DNA from: Fibrobacter sp.
Lineage (GTDB): Bacteria; Fibrobacterota; Fibrobacteria; Fibrobacterales; Fibrobacteraceae
Length of the DNA: 42,852 nt
Reading direction: 5' to 3'
Assembly (NCBI GenBank): GCA_017649565.1
Contig: JAGCGO010000001.1
Location: 1 to 42,852, forward strand
The notes beneath the pieces were generated by a model. That model was given only the letters and a program-made list of their open reading frames with translations, had not been told where the DNA came from and ran no database searches. A program made the position numbers and the translations under genes. The first letter of the stretch is position 1. Every line of letters begins with the position of its first letter. Positions 31,565-39,926 of this stretch are shown piece after piece.

Positions 31565-32983
31565 TTACTTGTTCAAGCGTTCCGTAGCGGAGGCTACGCT
31601 AAGCAGGTCGGCTTCCTGGAACGGCTTGCCGATCCACTGCAGCCCGACGGGCAGTCCGCCTGCCATGCCGCAGGGTACGCTTATGCCGGGGAGGCCGGAA
31701 AGGTTCAGGCTCACGGTGTAGATGTCGGAGAGGTACACGGCCATCGGGTCGGACTCGTTCATGCCGCACTTGAGGGGCAGGCCCGGCATTGTCGGGCTCG
31801 CGATGAAGTCGCAGCTCTCGAAAGCCTTGTTGAAGTCGTCGGTGATGAGGCGGCGCACCTTCTGGGCCTGCACGTAGTAGGCGTCGTAGAAACCGGCGCT
31901 GAGCACGTAGCTTCCGAGGAGGATACGGCGCTGGACTTCCTTGCCGAAACCTTCGCTCCTGGACTTCGCGTACAGGTCGAACAGCTTGCGGGCTTCCTTG
32001 CTCCGGTAGCCGTAGCGCACGCCGTCGTAGCGGCTGAGGTTCGAACTGGCCTCGGCGGTCGCGATGATGTAATAGCTGGAGACGGCGTAGCCGATATGGG
32101 GGAGGCTCACTTCCTGGAGCTTGGCGCCTTCGGCCTCAAGCTTCTTGAGCATCCCTTCGATGGCGGCCTTGCATTCCGGGTCGAGGCCTTCGCCAAAGTA
32201 TTCCGTGGGGACGCCGATGACCTTGCCCTGTACGCCTGCGTCGAGCTTCGCCGTGAAGTCTTCATTGGGGCGGGTACTGGTGGTATTGTCGTGCGGGTCG
32301 ATGCCGCAGATGGCACCGAGGAGGGTCGCCGTGTCCTTGACCGTTGTGCCGAAGGGGCCGATCTGGTCCAGGGAGCTTGCGTAGGCGAGCAGGCCGTAGC
32401 GGGAGACGCGGCCATACGTGGGCTTCATGCCCACGACGCCGGTGCATGCGGCCGGCTGGCGGATAGATCCACCTGTGTCGGAACCGAGGGCGCAGGGCAC
32501 CGTGCCGGATGCAACGGCGACGGCGGATCCGCCCGAGGAGCCGCCGGGGACGCGGGATTCGTCGAGCGGGTTCTTGACGGGGCCAAAATAAGAGGTCTCG
32601 TTGCTCGAGCCCATGGCGAACTCGTCCATGTTGGTCTTGCCCACGATGATGGCGCCTGCCGCTTCGAGCTTCTCGACGGCGGTGGCGGTGTAGGGGGCGA
32701 CAAAGTTCTCGAGAATCTTGGAGGCGGCCGTGGTGCGGGTGCCTTCGAGACACATGTTATCCTTCACGGCGACGGGGATGCCGTCGAGGGCACCGAGGCT
32801 CTTGCCTTCGGCGCGGCGCTTGTCGCTTTCCTTGGCCTTTTCGAGGGCGCGTTCGTTCAGGACAGAAATATACGCATTGAGATTCTTCGTGGATTCAATC
32901 TTTTCGAGCGAAGCCTGTGCGAGTTTTTCGGCAGTAGTGCTGCCGGACGCAAGCTGGGCCTGCAATTCTTGGATGGTTTGCAT
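31565..32983 (-). CDS. gatA: Asp-tRNA(Asn)/Glu-tRNA(Gln) amidotransferase subunit A
   Basis: 472 residues. Amidase-signature family with the Ser-cisSer-Lys triad at K74, S149 and S173, spaced 75 and 99 residues from the Lys as in characterised GatA. Supporting motifs: GIPVAVKDN, GKTNMDEFAMGSSNETSYFGP, VPGGSSGGSAVAVASG, SDTGGSIRQPAACTGVVGMKPTYGRVSRYG. GatA releases ammonia from glutamine for transamidation in GatCAB. The ATG overlaps the stop of the upstream DUF4321 gene as TAATG, so translation is coupled. gatB is 31 kb away; gatC is not in the window. Confidence 0.97.
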   Translation of the reverse strand: MQTIQELQAQLASGSTTAEKLAQASLEKIESTKNLNAYISVLNERALEKAKESDKRRAEGKSLGALDGIPVAVKDNMCLEGTRTTAASKILENFVAPYTATAVEKLEAAGAIIVGKTNMDEFAMGSSNETSYFGPVKNPLDESRVPGGSSGGSAVAVASGTVPCALGSDTGGSIRQPAACTGVVGMKPTYGRVSRYGLLAYASSLDQIGPFGTTVKDTATLLGAICGIDPHDNTTSTRPNEDFTAKLDAGVQGKVIGVPTEYFGEGLDPECKAAIEGMLKKLEAEGAKLQEVSLPHIGYAVSSYYIIATAEASSNLSRYDGVRYGYRSKEARKLFDLYAKSRSEGFGKEVQRRILLGSYVLSAGFYDAYYVQAQKVRRLITDDFNKAFESCDFIASPTMPGLPLKCGMNESDPMAVYLSDIYTVSLNLSGLPGISVPCGMAGGLPVGLQWIGKPFQEADLLSVASATERLNK

Positions 32984-33306
32984 TACCTATCTCCGGACCA
33001 TTTCATGATGTAGATCGAGATGATCATACCGATGATGCTAACGATGTTAAACTTGATGCCGAACCCGAGTGCGAGCTTGACCATGTAGAGGTCGAGCATA
33101 ATCGGGGTTTCGCCCTTTCCTGTCCCGATATTCAGGTCGAACGACGAAACAAAGAAGTTACGGACGATATTGTCGTAACCGCCGGCGTTCATGAGTTGAC
33201 CGAGTTGGCCGAACAAGAGACCAAGACATTCGCCCAGTATACCGCCGATAAGGAGGCCGATCACGATAAACAGCACGAGACGTGCGAAACTATTCTTATG
33301 TGTCAT
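32983..33306 (-). CDS. DUF4321 small membrane protein
   Basis: 107 residues. Two membrane segments: FARLVLFIVIGLLIGGILGECLGLL near the N-terminus and GIKFNIVSIIGMIISIYIM at the C-terminus; between them a soluble stretch with LDLYMVKLALGFG. The pattern fits DUF4321 as I remember it; function unknown. The stop overlaps gatA's start (TAATG), making it the lead gene of an operon with gatA and the barrel protein. On the minus strand TATATT (33315-33320) ends eight bases before ATG 33306 with no Shine-Dalgarno, so this operon too probably begins with a leaderless message. Confidence 0.78.
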   Translation of the reverse strand: MTHKNSFARLVLFIVIGLLIGGILGECLGLLFGQLGQLMNAGGYDNIVRNFFVSSFDLNIGTGKGETPIMLDLYMVKLALGFGIKFNIVSIIGMIISIYIMKWSGDR

Positions 33307-33314
33307 ATGGTGCG

Positions 33315-33320
33315 AATATA
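33315..33320 (-). promoter_or_regulatory. -10 box of the DUF4321-gatA operon (leaderless type)
   Basis: TATATT, eight bases (CGCACCAT), ATG 33306 on the minus strand. A TTGCAG lies further upstream but only 14 bases away, too close for a standard -35. Confidence 0.45.
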
Positions 33321-33458
33321 GAAAAAAAGTTTTTCTGCAAGTTTGTTCGGAGCAGGAGTGGGCTGGAAATGGCTCCCGTGGAACGGGTTGGGGGGAGGGC
33401 GGCTTTTGTCCCTCTGTGGGACTTTGGATTGATAAAAAAATGTTATTTTTTTCTCGTT

Positions 33459-36400
33459 GTGCAAATTACGAAGCTAAAGATTTTTGGATTCAAGTCCTTC
33501 GCCCAGAGGACCGAAATCAACTTCCCCACGAAAGGCCTGACCGCCGTGGTGGGACCGAACGGCTGTGGCAAGTCCAACATCACGGACGCCATCCGCTGGG
33601 TCTTGGGCGAACAGAAGGCTGCATCGCTCCGTATGAGCAAGATGCAGGACGTGATTTTCAGCGGTACCGAAGAACGTGCCGCCATGAGCCTTGCCGAAGT
33701 TTCCATTGTTATCGACAATAGCGACGGATCGCTCAATTCTGAATATTCCGAAGTCATCGTGACCCGCCGCGTGCACCGCGACGGTTCCGGCGAATACCTG
33801 ATCAACAACCAGGAATGCCGCCTTCGCGATGTCCACGCATTGCTGTTCGACTCCGGCCTCGGGTCCAGCACCTACTCGCAGATGAACGCCGACATGATCA
33901 AGTCGGTGTTGAGCGACAAGGCCGACGACCGCCGTGTCCTGTTCGAGGAAGCCGCCGGGGTCAGCAAGTACAAGCAGCAGCGCAAGGAAACCCGCCGCCA
34001 GCTGGAAAGGGTCCAGCTGGATATGGAACGCGTCGAGGACAATCTGAGGAGCGTCCGCCGCTCCGTGAGGCTCTACGAGACCCAGGCCGAGAAGGTCAAC
34101 GAGTACAAGCGCCTGAACAACCGCCTCCGCGAGCTCGATCTCTCTGTCAGCCTGGACAAGTACGAGGATTACAAGGACGGTCTTGCGACCTTGGATTCCA
34201 CGTCCAAGCGCATGAACCACGAAGTGGAGTCGGCCAAGACCAAGGCGACCGAACTTCAGGCGAAAATCGAGGAAAAGCGCCTTGCTATCAGCGAGGACGA
34301 GAACGCCTTCCGCGACCTGGAACGCCAGGTCCAGGCTGCCACGATCGCCCTGAATGACATTAATAACAACATTGGCAGGACCAGGGATTCCATTTCTTCC
34401 CTGGAAGCAGCAAGCGAGAAGGCCCAGGACGAAATCAACCGTTCCGAGACCAAGCTGAACGAAATTTCCGAAGAAAAGGCCCGTCTCGAAGAGGAAAACC
34501 AGGTACTGCAATCCGACAACGACGTCGAAGAGATGAACGCCCTCCTGGAACGCGAACAGGAAACGTTGCAGGTCATGCGCGACAAGGTGGACGACCTGCG
34601 CAACCGGTCCCGCGAACTCGCGAACGAGCGCGTGCAGGCCAACAACCGTGCCAACAGCCTCCGTGGCCGTTTCGAACGCCTCGATGCCGAATCCCAGATG
34701 CTGCAGGGCAACGTCGAAAAGTGGACAAACGAAATTGAAAGCCTCAAGGCCCAGAAGGCCGAGGCCGAGACCGCAGTGAACGGCATGCTTGCCGAAGTGG
34801 AAGAGGCGAACCGCGAGATTGAAAACCTCGAGGAGCAGAAGTCCGTCCGCGAGGAACGGCTTGAGTCCGTGAGAGGCGATCTGGCCGAGGCGACGCAGAA
34901 GCTCCAGGGCTTGAAGAACGAGGAAGCCCGCCTGCAGTCCAGGATAGATGTCTTGAAGAGCGTCGCCGACGAAGGCACCGACGCCAGCCGCTGGCTGTGC
35001 GAGAACAAGGCCGATCTCATCAGCGGCATCCTCTCCGAGCGCATCGAAGCTGCGCCGGAATATGCCGCCCACGTCGAGGCCGCCCTCGGTGAAATACTGG
35101 ATGCGGCTGTCGTATCTGCCGATGCCTCCATCGGCGACATCGTGGAATCCGCCAAGAACGAGAATGTGGGCAAGGCCCTGCTTGCGATGGTTTCCGGACC
35201 GGCGCCCGCCTACGACAAGGCTGTCGACCGCCCCGGGGTCGTCGGTTCCCTGGCCGGCTTTGTCAAGAGCGACGATGACAAGGTCTCCGCCTGGCTGTCC
35301 GGCTTCCTTTCCCGTTACTTTATCGTCAATTCGCTGCAGACTGCCATTGCTCTTGCCGGCGAGTTCCGCGGCGAAAACCTGAGCTTTGTCGCCCCCGAGG
35401 CAATTGTCCGTACGAACGGGCTCGTGAGCTTTGGCGCCGCCACATCGGGAGCTCTTTCCCGCAAGAACGAAATTGCCGAGGCCGGCGCGCTTTTGGAGGG
35501 CGTCGTTGCCGAAATTGCCCAGAAGGAACAGGGTCTTGAACGCTTGCAGGATACCGTCGACGAGGAATCCCGCATGCTCGAGTCTGTGACCGGCGACATT
35601 TTTGCAAAGCGCGATTCCCTGCGCGGCAAGGACACCTCCATCAGTATCAGCAGGAACAACCTTGCCGCTTACGACAGGCGTATCCAGCAGCTCCAAACGG
35701 ATTGCAACGCCGCCATGGGGCGCATTTCTGCCGCCGCGGAGAGCAAGAACGCGGATGCGGAGCTGGCCGAGGCCGAAGCCTGTGTCGAAAAGGTCGAAAC
35801 CCAGTACCAGGCCGTCTCCGACCAGCTTGCCGAAAACGAGACGATGCTCCGCGAAAAGGAAGAGGACGTCCGCGAGCTGGAACGCTCTACGCAAGACAAG
35901 AATTCTAGGCTAGCCCAGAACGAGAACAGGCTCCGCGCCATCGCCGACCAGATGGAATTCCTCGAGAGTACGATCCGTGCCCGCCGCGAGGATATCGAAA
36001 AGAATACAGTCAATATTGCAAAGCTCGAGGAAGACGGTACTAAACTGGCCGACCAGGCGCAGGAAAAGGATGCCGTACTTCGTGAGCTCGAACAGGCCCG
36101 CGACATCGCCCGCGAACGCTACGACGTGGTGAGCGGCGACCTTGGCGCCTGGCAGGACGAAAGCAACCGCCTCCGCGACGAGATGATCGACCGGATGAAG
36201 GAACTGAACGACGTCGGCCGCCGTCAGGAATCCCTGCAGAACAACGTGGACCGCCTCAAGGAACGCATTTCCAACGACTGGTCTGTCGACGTGGACAACC
36301 CGGAAGGGGTCGAACGCGTGGAATACAGCCAGCCCGACGCCGACCGCGAAATCCGCGAACTCCGCGGCAAGATCAAGGAACTCGGCCCCATCAATATCAA

Positions 36401-37016
36401 CGTGATGGACGATTACGAGGGCGAAAAGAAGCGCCTGGAAGAGGTCGAAAAGCAGTTCGACGACCTGGATCGCGCCCGCGCCTCGCTCGACCGTACCATT
36501 ACCAAGCTCGACGACATTGCCCGTCAGCGTTACCTCGATACGTTCGCCCGTATCCAGAAGAATTTCCAGTTCGTATTCAGCAAGCTGTTCCTGAACGGCG
36601 AAACCAAGATGAGCCTGGTCGAAAAGCTCGACGAAATGGGCAAGCCCATGGACATCCTGGATGCCGATATCGAAATCAACGTCCGACCGACCGGCAAGAA
36701 GATGCGCGGCATCAAGGCACTTTCCGGCGGTGAACACGCATTGACCGCGACGGCCCTCCTGTTTGCCATCTATATGGAAAAGCCGTCCCCGTACTGCGTG
36801 CTGGACGAAGTCGACGGCCCGCTGGACGATGCGAATGTGGGCCGTTTCATGGCACTGCTCCGCGAGTTCAGCAAGCAGACCTTGTTCATCGTGGTGACGC
36901 ATAACAAGCGTACCATGGCCGAGGCCGACATGCTTTACGGTGTGACGCAGGAAATCAAGGGTATTTCTCGCATCGCGAGTGTGCAGCTCGCCGATGCCAC
37001 GAAGTTTGCAATTTAA
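33459..37016 (+). CDS. smc: Chromosome segregation protein SMC
   Basis: 1185 residues from GTG 33459, matching the usual ~1186. The frame is open further upstream (to 33282), but the protein family starts here (VQITKLKIFGFKSFAQRTEI). Walker A GPNGCGKSN at residues 32-40, long coiled coils from ~165 to 500 and ~680 to 1000, the hinge around 515-650 (ISGILSERIEAAPEYAAHVEAALG), the C-terminal signature LSGGEHALTATALLF and Walker B YCVLDEVDGPLDDANVGRF. SMC organises and segregates the chromosome with ScpA/ScpB, which are not in the window. No Shine-Dalgarno; TATTTT (33444-33449) lies nine bases before the GTG. GC-rich throughout. Confidence 0.97.
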   Translation: MQITKLKIFGFKSFAQRTEINFPTKGLTAVVGPNGCGKSNITDAIRWVLGEQKAASLRMSKMQDVIFSGTEERAAMSLAEVSIVIDNSDGSLNSEYSEVIVTRRVHRDGSGEYLINNQECRLRDVHALLFDSGLGSSTYSQMNADMIKSVLSDKADDRRVLFEEAAGVSKYKQQRKETRRQLERVQLDMERVEDNLRSVRRSVRLYETQAEKVNEYKRLNNRLRELDLSVSLDKYEDYKDGLATLDSTSKRMNHEVESAKTKATELQAKIEEKRLAISEDENAFRDLERQVQAATIALNDINNNIGRTRDSISSLEAASEKAQDEINRSETKLNEISEEKARLEEENQVLQSDNDVEEMNALLEREQETLQVMRDKVDDLRNRSRELANERVQANNRANSLRGRFERLDAESQMLQGNVEKWTNEIESLKAQKAEAETAVNGMLAEVEEANREIENLEEQKSVREERLESVRGDLAEATQKLQGLKNEEARLQSRIDVLKSVADEGTDASRWLCENKADLISGILSERIEAAPEYAAHVEAALGEILDAAVVSADASIGDIVESAKNENVGKALLAMVSGPAPAYDKAVDRPGVVGSLAGFVKSDDDKVSAWLSGFLSRYFIVNSLQTAIALAGEFRGENLSFVAPEAIVRTNGLVSFGAATSGALSRKNEIAEAGALLEGVVAEIAQKEQGLERLQDTVDEESRMLESVTGDIFAKRDSLRGKDTSISISRNNLAAYDRRIQQLQTDCNAAMGRISAAAESKNADAELAEAEACVEKVETQYQAVSDQLAENETMLREKEEDVRELERSTQDKNSRLAQNENRLRAIADQMEFLESTIRARREDIEKNTVNIAKLEEDGTKLADQAQEKDAVLRELEQARDIARERYDVVSGDLGAWQDESNRLRDEMIDRMKELNDVGRRQESLQNNVDRLKERISNDWSVDVDNPEGVERVEYSQPDADREIRELRGKIKELGPININVMDDYEGEKKRLEEVEKQFDDLDRARASLDRTITKLDDIARQRYLDTFARIQKNFQFVFSKLFLNGETKMSLVEKLDEMGKPMDILDADIEINVRPTGKKMRGIKALSGGEHALTATALLFAIYMEKPSPYCVLDEVDGPLDDANVGRFMALLREFSKQTLFIVVTHNKRTMAEADMLYGVTQEIKGISRIASVQLADATKFAI

Positions 37017-37020
37017 TTTA

Positions 37021-37075
37021 GTAGACAGTAGGAAGTAGACAGTAACTTCCTACTTCCTACTTCCGACTTCCTACT
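37021..37075. repeat. GTAGACAGTA direct repeat and inverted repeat between smc and the EamA gene
   Basis: GTAGACAGTA occurs at 37021-37030 and 37035-37044. AGTAGGAAGTAG (37027-37038) and CTACTTCCTACT (37050-37061) are perfect inverted repeats, and CTTCCTAC words continue up to the next ATG. It fills the whole intergenic gap and replaces any recognisable ribosome site. Confidence 0.65.
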
Positions 37076-37939
37076 ATGATAAAAGGCTTCGTTTTTGCAG
37101 CTCTTTCCGCCATCTGTTATGGCACGAACCCTCTGGGGGCGCTGAACCTCTATTCCCAGGGCTATTCTCCCGAAAACGTCCTTTTTTACCGTTTTTTCAC
37201 GGCGGCGCTCCTCCTTTTTGCGGTGATTCTCGCGAAAGGTTCGCATTTTAAGATTACGCTCAAGGAATTTGGGGCGCTCGTCGCCTTTGGCTTCTTGTTT
37301 GCGGTCAGTTCGCTCACGTACTATGCCTCGTTCAAGTACATGGATGCAGGGCTAGCCTCGACGCTCCTCTTCCTCTATCCGCTTGAAGTCTCGGTTTTGA
37401 TGGCGATATTCTTCAAGGAGAAGATTAAAGCCTGGACGGTCGTTTCCATTGCCGTTTCGATGTCCGGTGTCGCTCTGTTGTACCGTGGCGATGACGGAGT
37501 GCCTCTGAGCACCGCAGGCCTTGTGCTCGTGTTTGCCTCGTCACTTTCGTACGCGATTTACATGGTGATGGCGAACCGCATCAACTTGCAGATGGGCTCC
37601 GTGAAGATGACTTTTTACGCCATTTGTTTTTGCTTGGTCTTTTTGTTGCTCTAATCCGTGACGTTCGGCTCGGGGCTGCCACCGCTCTTTACGCAGGCGA
37701 GTTCCTGGGGCTGGGGCTTCATGCTGGGCCTCGTGCCGACAGTGCTTTCGCTCATATTCATGGTGAAGGCGGTGAAGATTATCGGGTCGACGCCCACGGC
37801 GATTCTCGGTGCGCTTGAACCCGTGACGGCCGTGGCAATCGGTGTGCTTGTCTTTGGCGAAATTCTTACGGGCAGGCTTATCGCGGGCATTATCCTGATT
37901 CTTGGCTCTGTCGTGCTCATCGCAGCCAAGCGGAAATGA
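37076..37939 (+). pseudogene. EamA/DMT-family transporter interrupted by an in-frame stop
   Basis: Both halves are in the same frame and together make 288 codons, the usual size of a ten-segment EamA (drug/metabolite) transporter. The first half (ATG 37076) contains GFVFAALSAICYGTNPLGALNL, FYRFFTAALLLFAVILAKG, LAFGFLFAV-like and LASTLLFLYPLEVSVLMAIFF segments; a TAA at 37652-37654 cuts it after FYAICFCLVFLLL. The second half runs from VTFGSGLPP through FMLGLVPTVLSLIFM, GALEPVTAVAIGVLVFGEIL and GIILILGSVVLIAAKRK. Only one base change is needed to restore the frame, so either a recent inactivation or a sequence error. It is preceded by a repeat and has no Shine-Dalgarno. Confidence 0.8.
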
Positions 37940-38022
37940 GCCATGGGCGATGTTCTAAAAGCTACTCAGGCATTATGCGTACTTCGCGCAAAAACCAAGG
38001 CTCATAAAGTGGACCTCAAAAT

Positions 38023-38325
38023 TCATACCTTGTATTTCTTCTTGACATCGGAAAGGACCATCGCGGCAGGGCGGGTGCGGCCTTTCAGCATGTCGTTGTA
38101 GCCTTTCTCAAGTTCCGCATCAAGGCGTTCTTTTGACCATTTGGCAGAATTTTCGGGAGCCTTGGGCAGCTTTACGTCGAAAGGAATTCCTTGTTGCAGG
38201 ATAATCTGCTTATAGAACATGTTGATGGCACTGGAAACGGATATGCCGAGGGTTTCCAGGACGCTTTCGGCCTGTTCCTTAACGTCGGGCTCAATGCGGG
38301 CGTATAAATTTGCGGTCTTATTCAT
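38023..38325 (-). CDS. RelB/DinJ-type antitoxin without an adjacent toxin
   Basis: 100 residues from ATG 38325; a longer frame to 38394 runs through the promoter and is rejected. The N-terminus MNKTANLYARIEPDVKEQAESVLETLGISVSSAINMFYKQIILQQGIPFDVKLP (split here by function: beta strand ANLYARIE, then helix-turn-helix-like ribbon-helix-helix) is the typical RelB/DinJ DNA-binding and dimerising part. The C-terminus is longer than usual and ends MVLSDVKKKYKV. In toxin-antitoxin pairs the toxin follows; here the next 83 bases downstream (to 37940) hold no gene and then the convergent EamA frame begins. The promoter carries a palindrome that this protein probably binds. Confidence 0.85.
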   Translation of the reverse strand: MNKTANLYARIEPDVKEQAESVLETLGISVSSAINMFYKQIILQQGIPFDVKLPKAPENSAKWSKERLDAELEKGYNDMLKGRTRPAAMVLSDVKKKYKV

Positions 38326-38332
38326 ACGAATC

Positions 38333-38361
38333 AATATACATATTTGTACGCACAAATGCAA
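38333..38361 (-). promoter_or_regulatory. Promoter and operator of the orphan antitoxin
   Basis: Minus strand: TTGCAT (38356-38361), 17 bases, TATATT (38333-38338), 7 bases, ATG 38325. The spacer is almost filled by the palindrome ATTTGT-N4-ACAAAT (38342-38357 on the plus strand), placed so that a bound repressor would block RNA polymerase. RelB-type antitoxins are known to repress their own operons through such palindromes. The two boxes are identical to those of the TIGR02147 promoter. Confidence 0.65.
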
Positions 38362-38476
38362 TACATTTTTAAAAATTCCAAACCCAAGCCCCAAAAGCAG
38401 GTTCCCTGCAAAATTTGCAGAACCGCTAGCCTTTAATTATATTGATATACGGACTCTTGACCGAGAGGATATTTTT

Positions 38477-39667
38477 ATGAAAAAGTCCTTCACTAAAGGC
38501 CTGATAGCCTTTGGATTTTGTGCGGCGGTGGTCGGTTTTGTTGCCTGTGGTGACGACAGTTCCAGCGGCCCCTCTAAAAACGAGGAAACCGGCATCGAGA
38601 CCGAAGTTTCTTCGTCGAGCGAAAAGGACGAAGCAATCTCCAGTAGCAGCTCCAAGGACGAAGTGTCCTCAAGTTCCAAGAAAGTAGAATCGTCCAGTTC
38701 GACAAAAATAGACGTGTCTTCAAGTTCAACTAAAATAGAGAGTTCCTCTAGTTCTGTAAACGTGAAAGAATCATCGAGTTCAAAAACACCTGAAGAATCG
38801 TCTAGTTCTGACAAACCTGTAGAATCTAGCAGCAGCAAGGCGAAATCATCTTCGTCAGAAATCAGTTCTTCCAGCGTAAAATTGGCAGAATCATCGTCAT
38901 CGGAAAGTTCATCAAGCGTGAAGCTGGAAGAATCATCTTCGTCAGAAGAAAGTTCATCGAGTGGTGTAGAAAGCAGTTCAAGTGATTTAACGCTTATGGG
39001 AGTATGTAAGACTCCTACAGAAGACAATTGCATCTATGGAACATTGTATGATGAACGTGATAGCACAACCTATAAAACCGTAAAAATTGGTAATCAAGAA
39101 TGGATGGCGGAAAATTTGAATTATAAATATTTGGGGGAAACATCACAGAGTTTTTGTTACGATGGGGAAAAAGAAAATTGCAAAAAATACGGACGCTTAT
39201 ATCAATGGTCAGCGGCTATTGATTCTGCTTCGCTATATGTAGACCATAAAATGCAATGTGGTTATGGACGATCGCCTTGTAATATACCAAAGAAATGGAA
39301 GGGGGTCTGTCCGAAAGGATCTCATCTCCCAACTATAGATGAATGGAATTCTCTAATAGATTACCTAGGCACTAATCGTGCTGGTAAAGTTTTAAAAAGT
39401 AATAATGGATGGGTTAACGACTATTATGACGGAATCGTTGAAAACGGCAATGGATCAGATGAATATGGTTTTACTGTTCTTCCATCGGGGGTAAAGGAGT
39501 CTTTCAAATATGTTCGTGAAAACGTTAATGCGAAGTTTTGGCCCGCTAATGATTATAGTGAACGGCAAGCATGCAAAATTACTTTCTCATATGCAACTGA
39601 AACAATATCAATAAATCTTCATCAGGAAAAAGCTGATGCATACTCTGTTCGTTGCATAAAGAATTAG
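38477..39667 (+). CDS. Lipoprotein with poly-Ser linker and one FISUMP domain
   Basis: 396 residues from ATG 38477, with GAGAGGA (38463-38469) upstream; the longer frame from 38219 lies over the antitoxin on the other strand. Signal peptide MKKSFTKGLIAFGFCAAVV ends GFVAC followed by GDDSSSG. Residues ~40-175 are a linker of Ser runs alternating with charged blocks (KDEVSSSSKKVESSSSTKI). The C-terminal FISUMP domain has YGTLYDERDSTTYKTVKI, EWMAENLNYKY, FCYDGEKENCKKYGRLYQW, GVCPKGSHLPTIDEW and ends SVRCIKN. This domain is strikingly AT-rich: line 39121-39180 has 19 G/C in 60. The linker and neighbours are GC-richer. The domain was probably acquired separately from the N-terminal part. Likely surface-exposed; ligand unknown. 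Confidence 0.9.
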   Translation: MKKSFTKGLIAFGFCAAVVGFVACGDDSSSGPSKNEETGIETEVSSSSEKDEAISSSSSKDEVSSSSKKVESSSSTKIDVSSSSTKIESSSSSVNVKESSSSKTPEESSSSDKPVESSSSKAKSSSSEISSSSVKLAESSSSESSSSVKLEESSSSEESSSSGVESSSSDLTLMGVCKTPTEDNCIYGTLYDERDSTTYKTVKIGNQEWMAENLNYKYLGETSQSFCYDGEKENCKKYGRLYQWSAAIDSASLYVDHKMQCGYGRSPCNIPKKWKGVCPKGSHLPTIDEWNSLIDYLGTNRAGKVLKSNNGWVNDYYDGIVENGNGSDEYGFTVLPSGVKESFKYVRENVNAKFWPANDYSERQACKITFSYATETISINLHQEKADAYSVRCIKN

Positions 39668-39722
39668 TGTAGCGCAGGCTCCCGACTCTATCCTAAAAGA
39701 CGACATTCCAATCGACAATCTA

Positions 39723-39752
39723 CGCTGGGCTCTTTCCCGGCGTTATTTTTTT
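39723..39752 (+). terminator. Terminator after the FISUMP lipoprotein
   Basis: CGCTGGG (39723-39729) pairs with CCCGGCG (39736-39742), one wobble pair, then TTATTTTTTT. Confidence 0.85.
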
Positions 39753-39773
39753 GCAGAGGAGGCCGGGGTTTTT

Positions 39774-39845
39774 AAGGGGTGTCCCCTTAGGAGTGGGGGT
39801 GGAGAGCAACGAAGTGCGAACCAGGGGGAGGCTTCCCCCTTTTTT
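39774..39845. repeat. G-rich intergenic repeat with two hairpins
   Basis: AAGGGG-TGT-CCCCTT (39774-39788) and AGGGGGA-N4-TCCCCCT (39823-39840) followed by TTTTTT to 39845. The second can act as a terminator. The 39668-39926 gap contains no open gene; together with the element at 39847 it looks like repeat-filled spacer. Confidence 0.6.
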
Positions 39846-39846
39846 A

Positions 39847-39882
39847 GATCCTTCGACTCCGTTTCACTCCGCTCAGGATGAC
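39847..39882. repeat. REP-like element of the GTCATCCTGAGCG type
   Basis: Read on the minus strand it begins GTCATCCTGAGCGGAGTG and ends CGGAGTCGAAGGATC, with complementary ends (ATCCT...AGGAT) around CTCCG-type words. I recall the core GTCATCCTGAGCG...GAAGGATC as a very common interspersed palindromic repeat in unrelated bacterial genomes, typically in 3' intergenic positions. Confidence 0.6.
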
Positions 39883-39926
39883 TCTTTATATATATTTAAA
39901 AAGGCTGTGTGGAAAAGCGAGGTATT

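Noticed and set aside
33474..36902. Long minus-strand frames over smc
   Set aside because: Shadows of the GC-rich smc gene; no start context or homology.
37624..37818. A short plus-strand frame spanning the EamA stop codon
   Set aside because: Wrong frame for EamA and no similarity. The interrupted gene is better explained by an in-frame nonsense codon.
38640..38980. Regular repeats that look at first like a repeat array or CRISPR
   Set aside because: The regularity comes from serine codons in the linker. Units vary in length and codon choice, and there is no constant repeat with unique spacers. I see no CRISPR array in the window.
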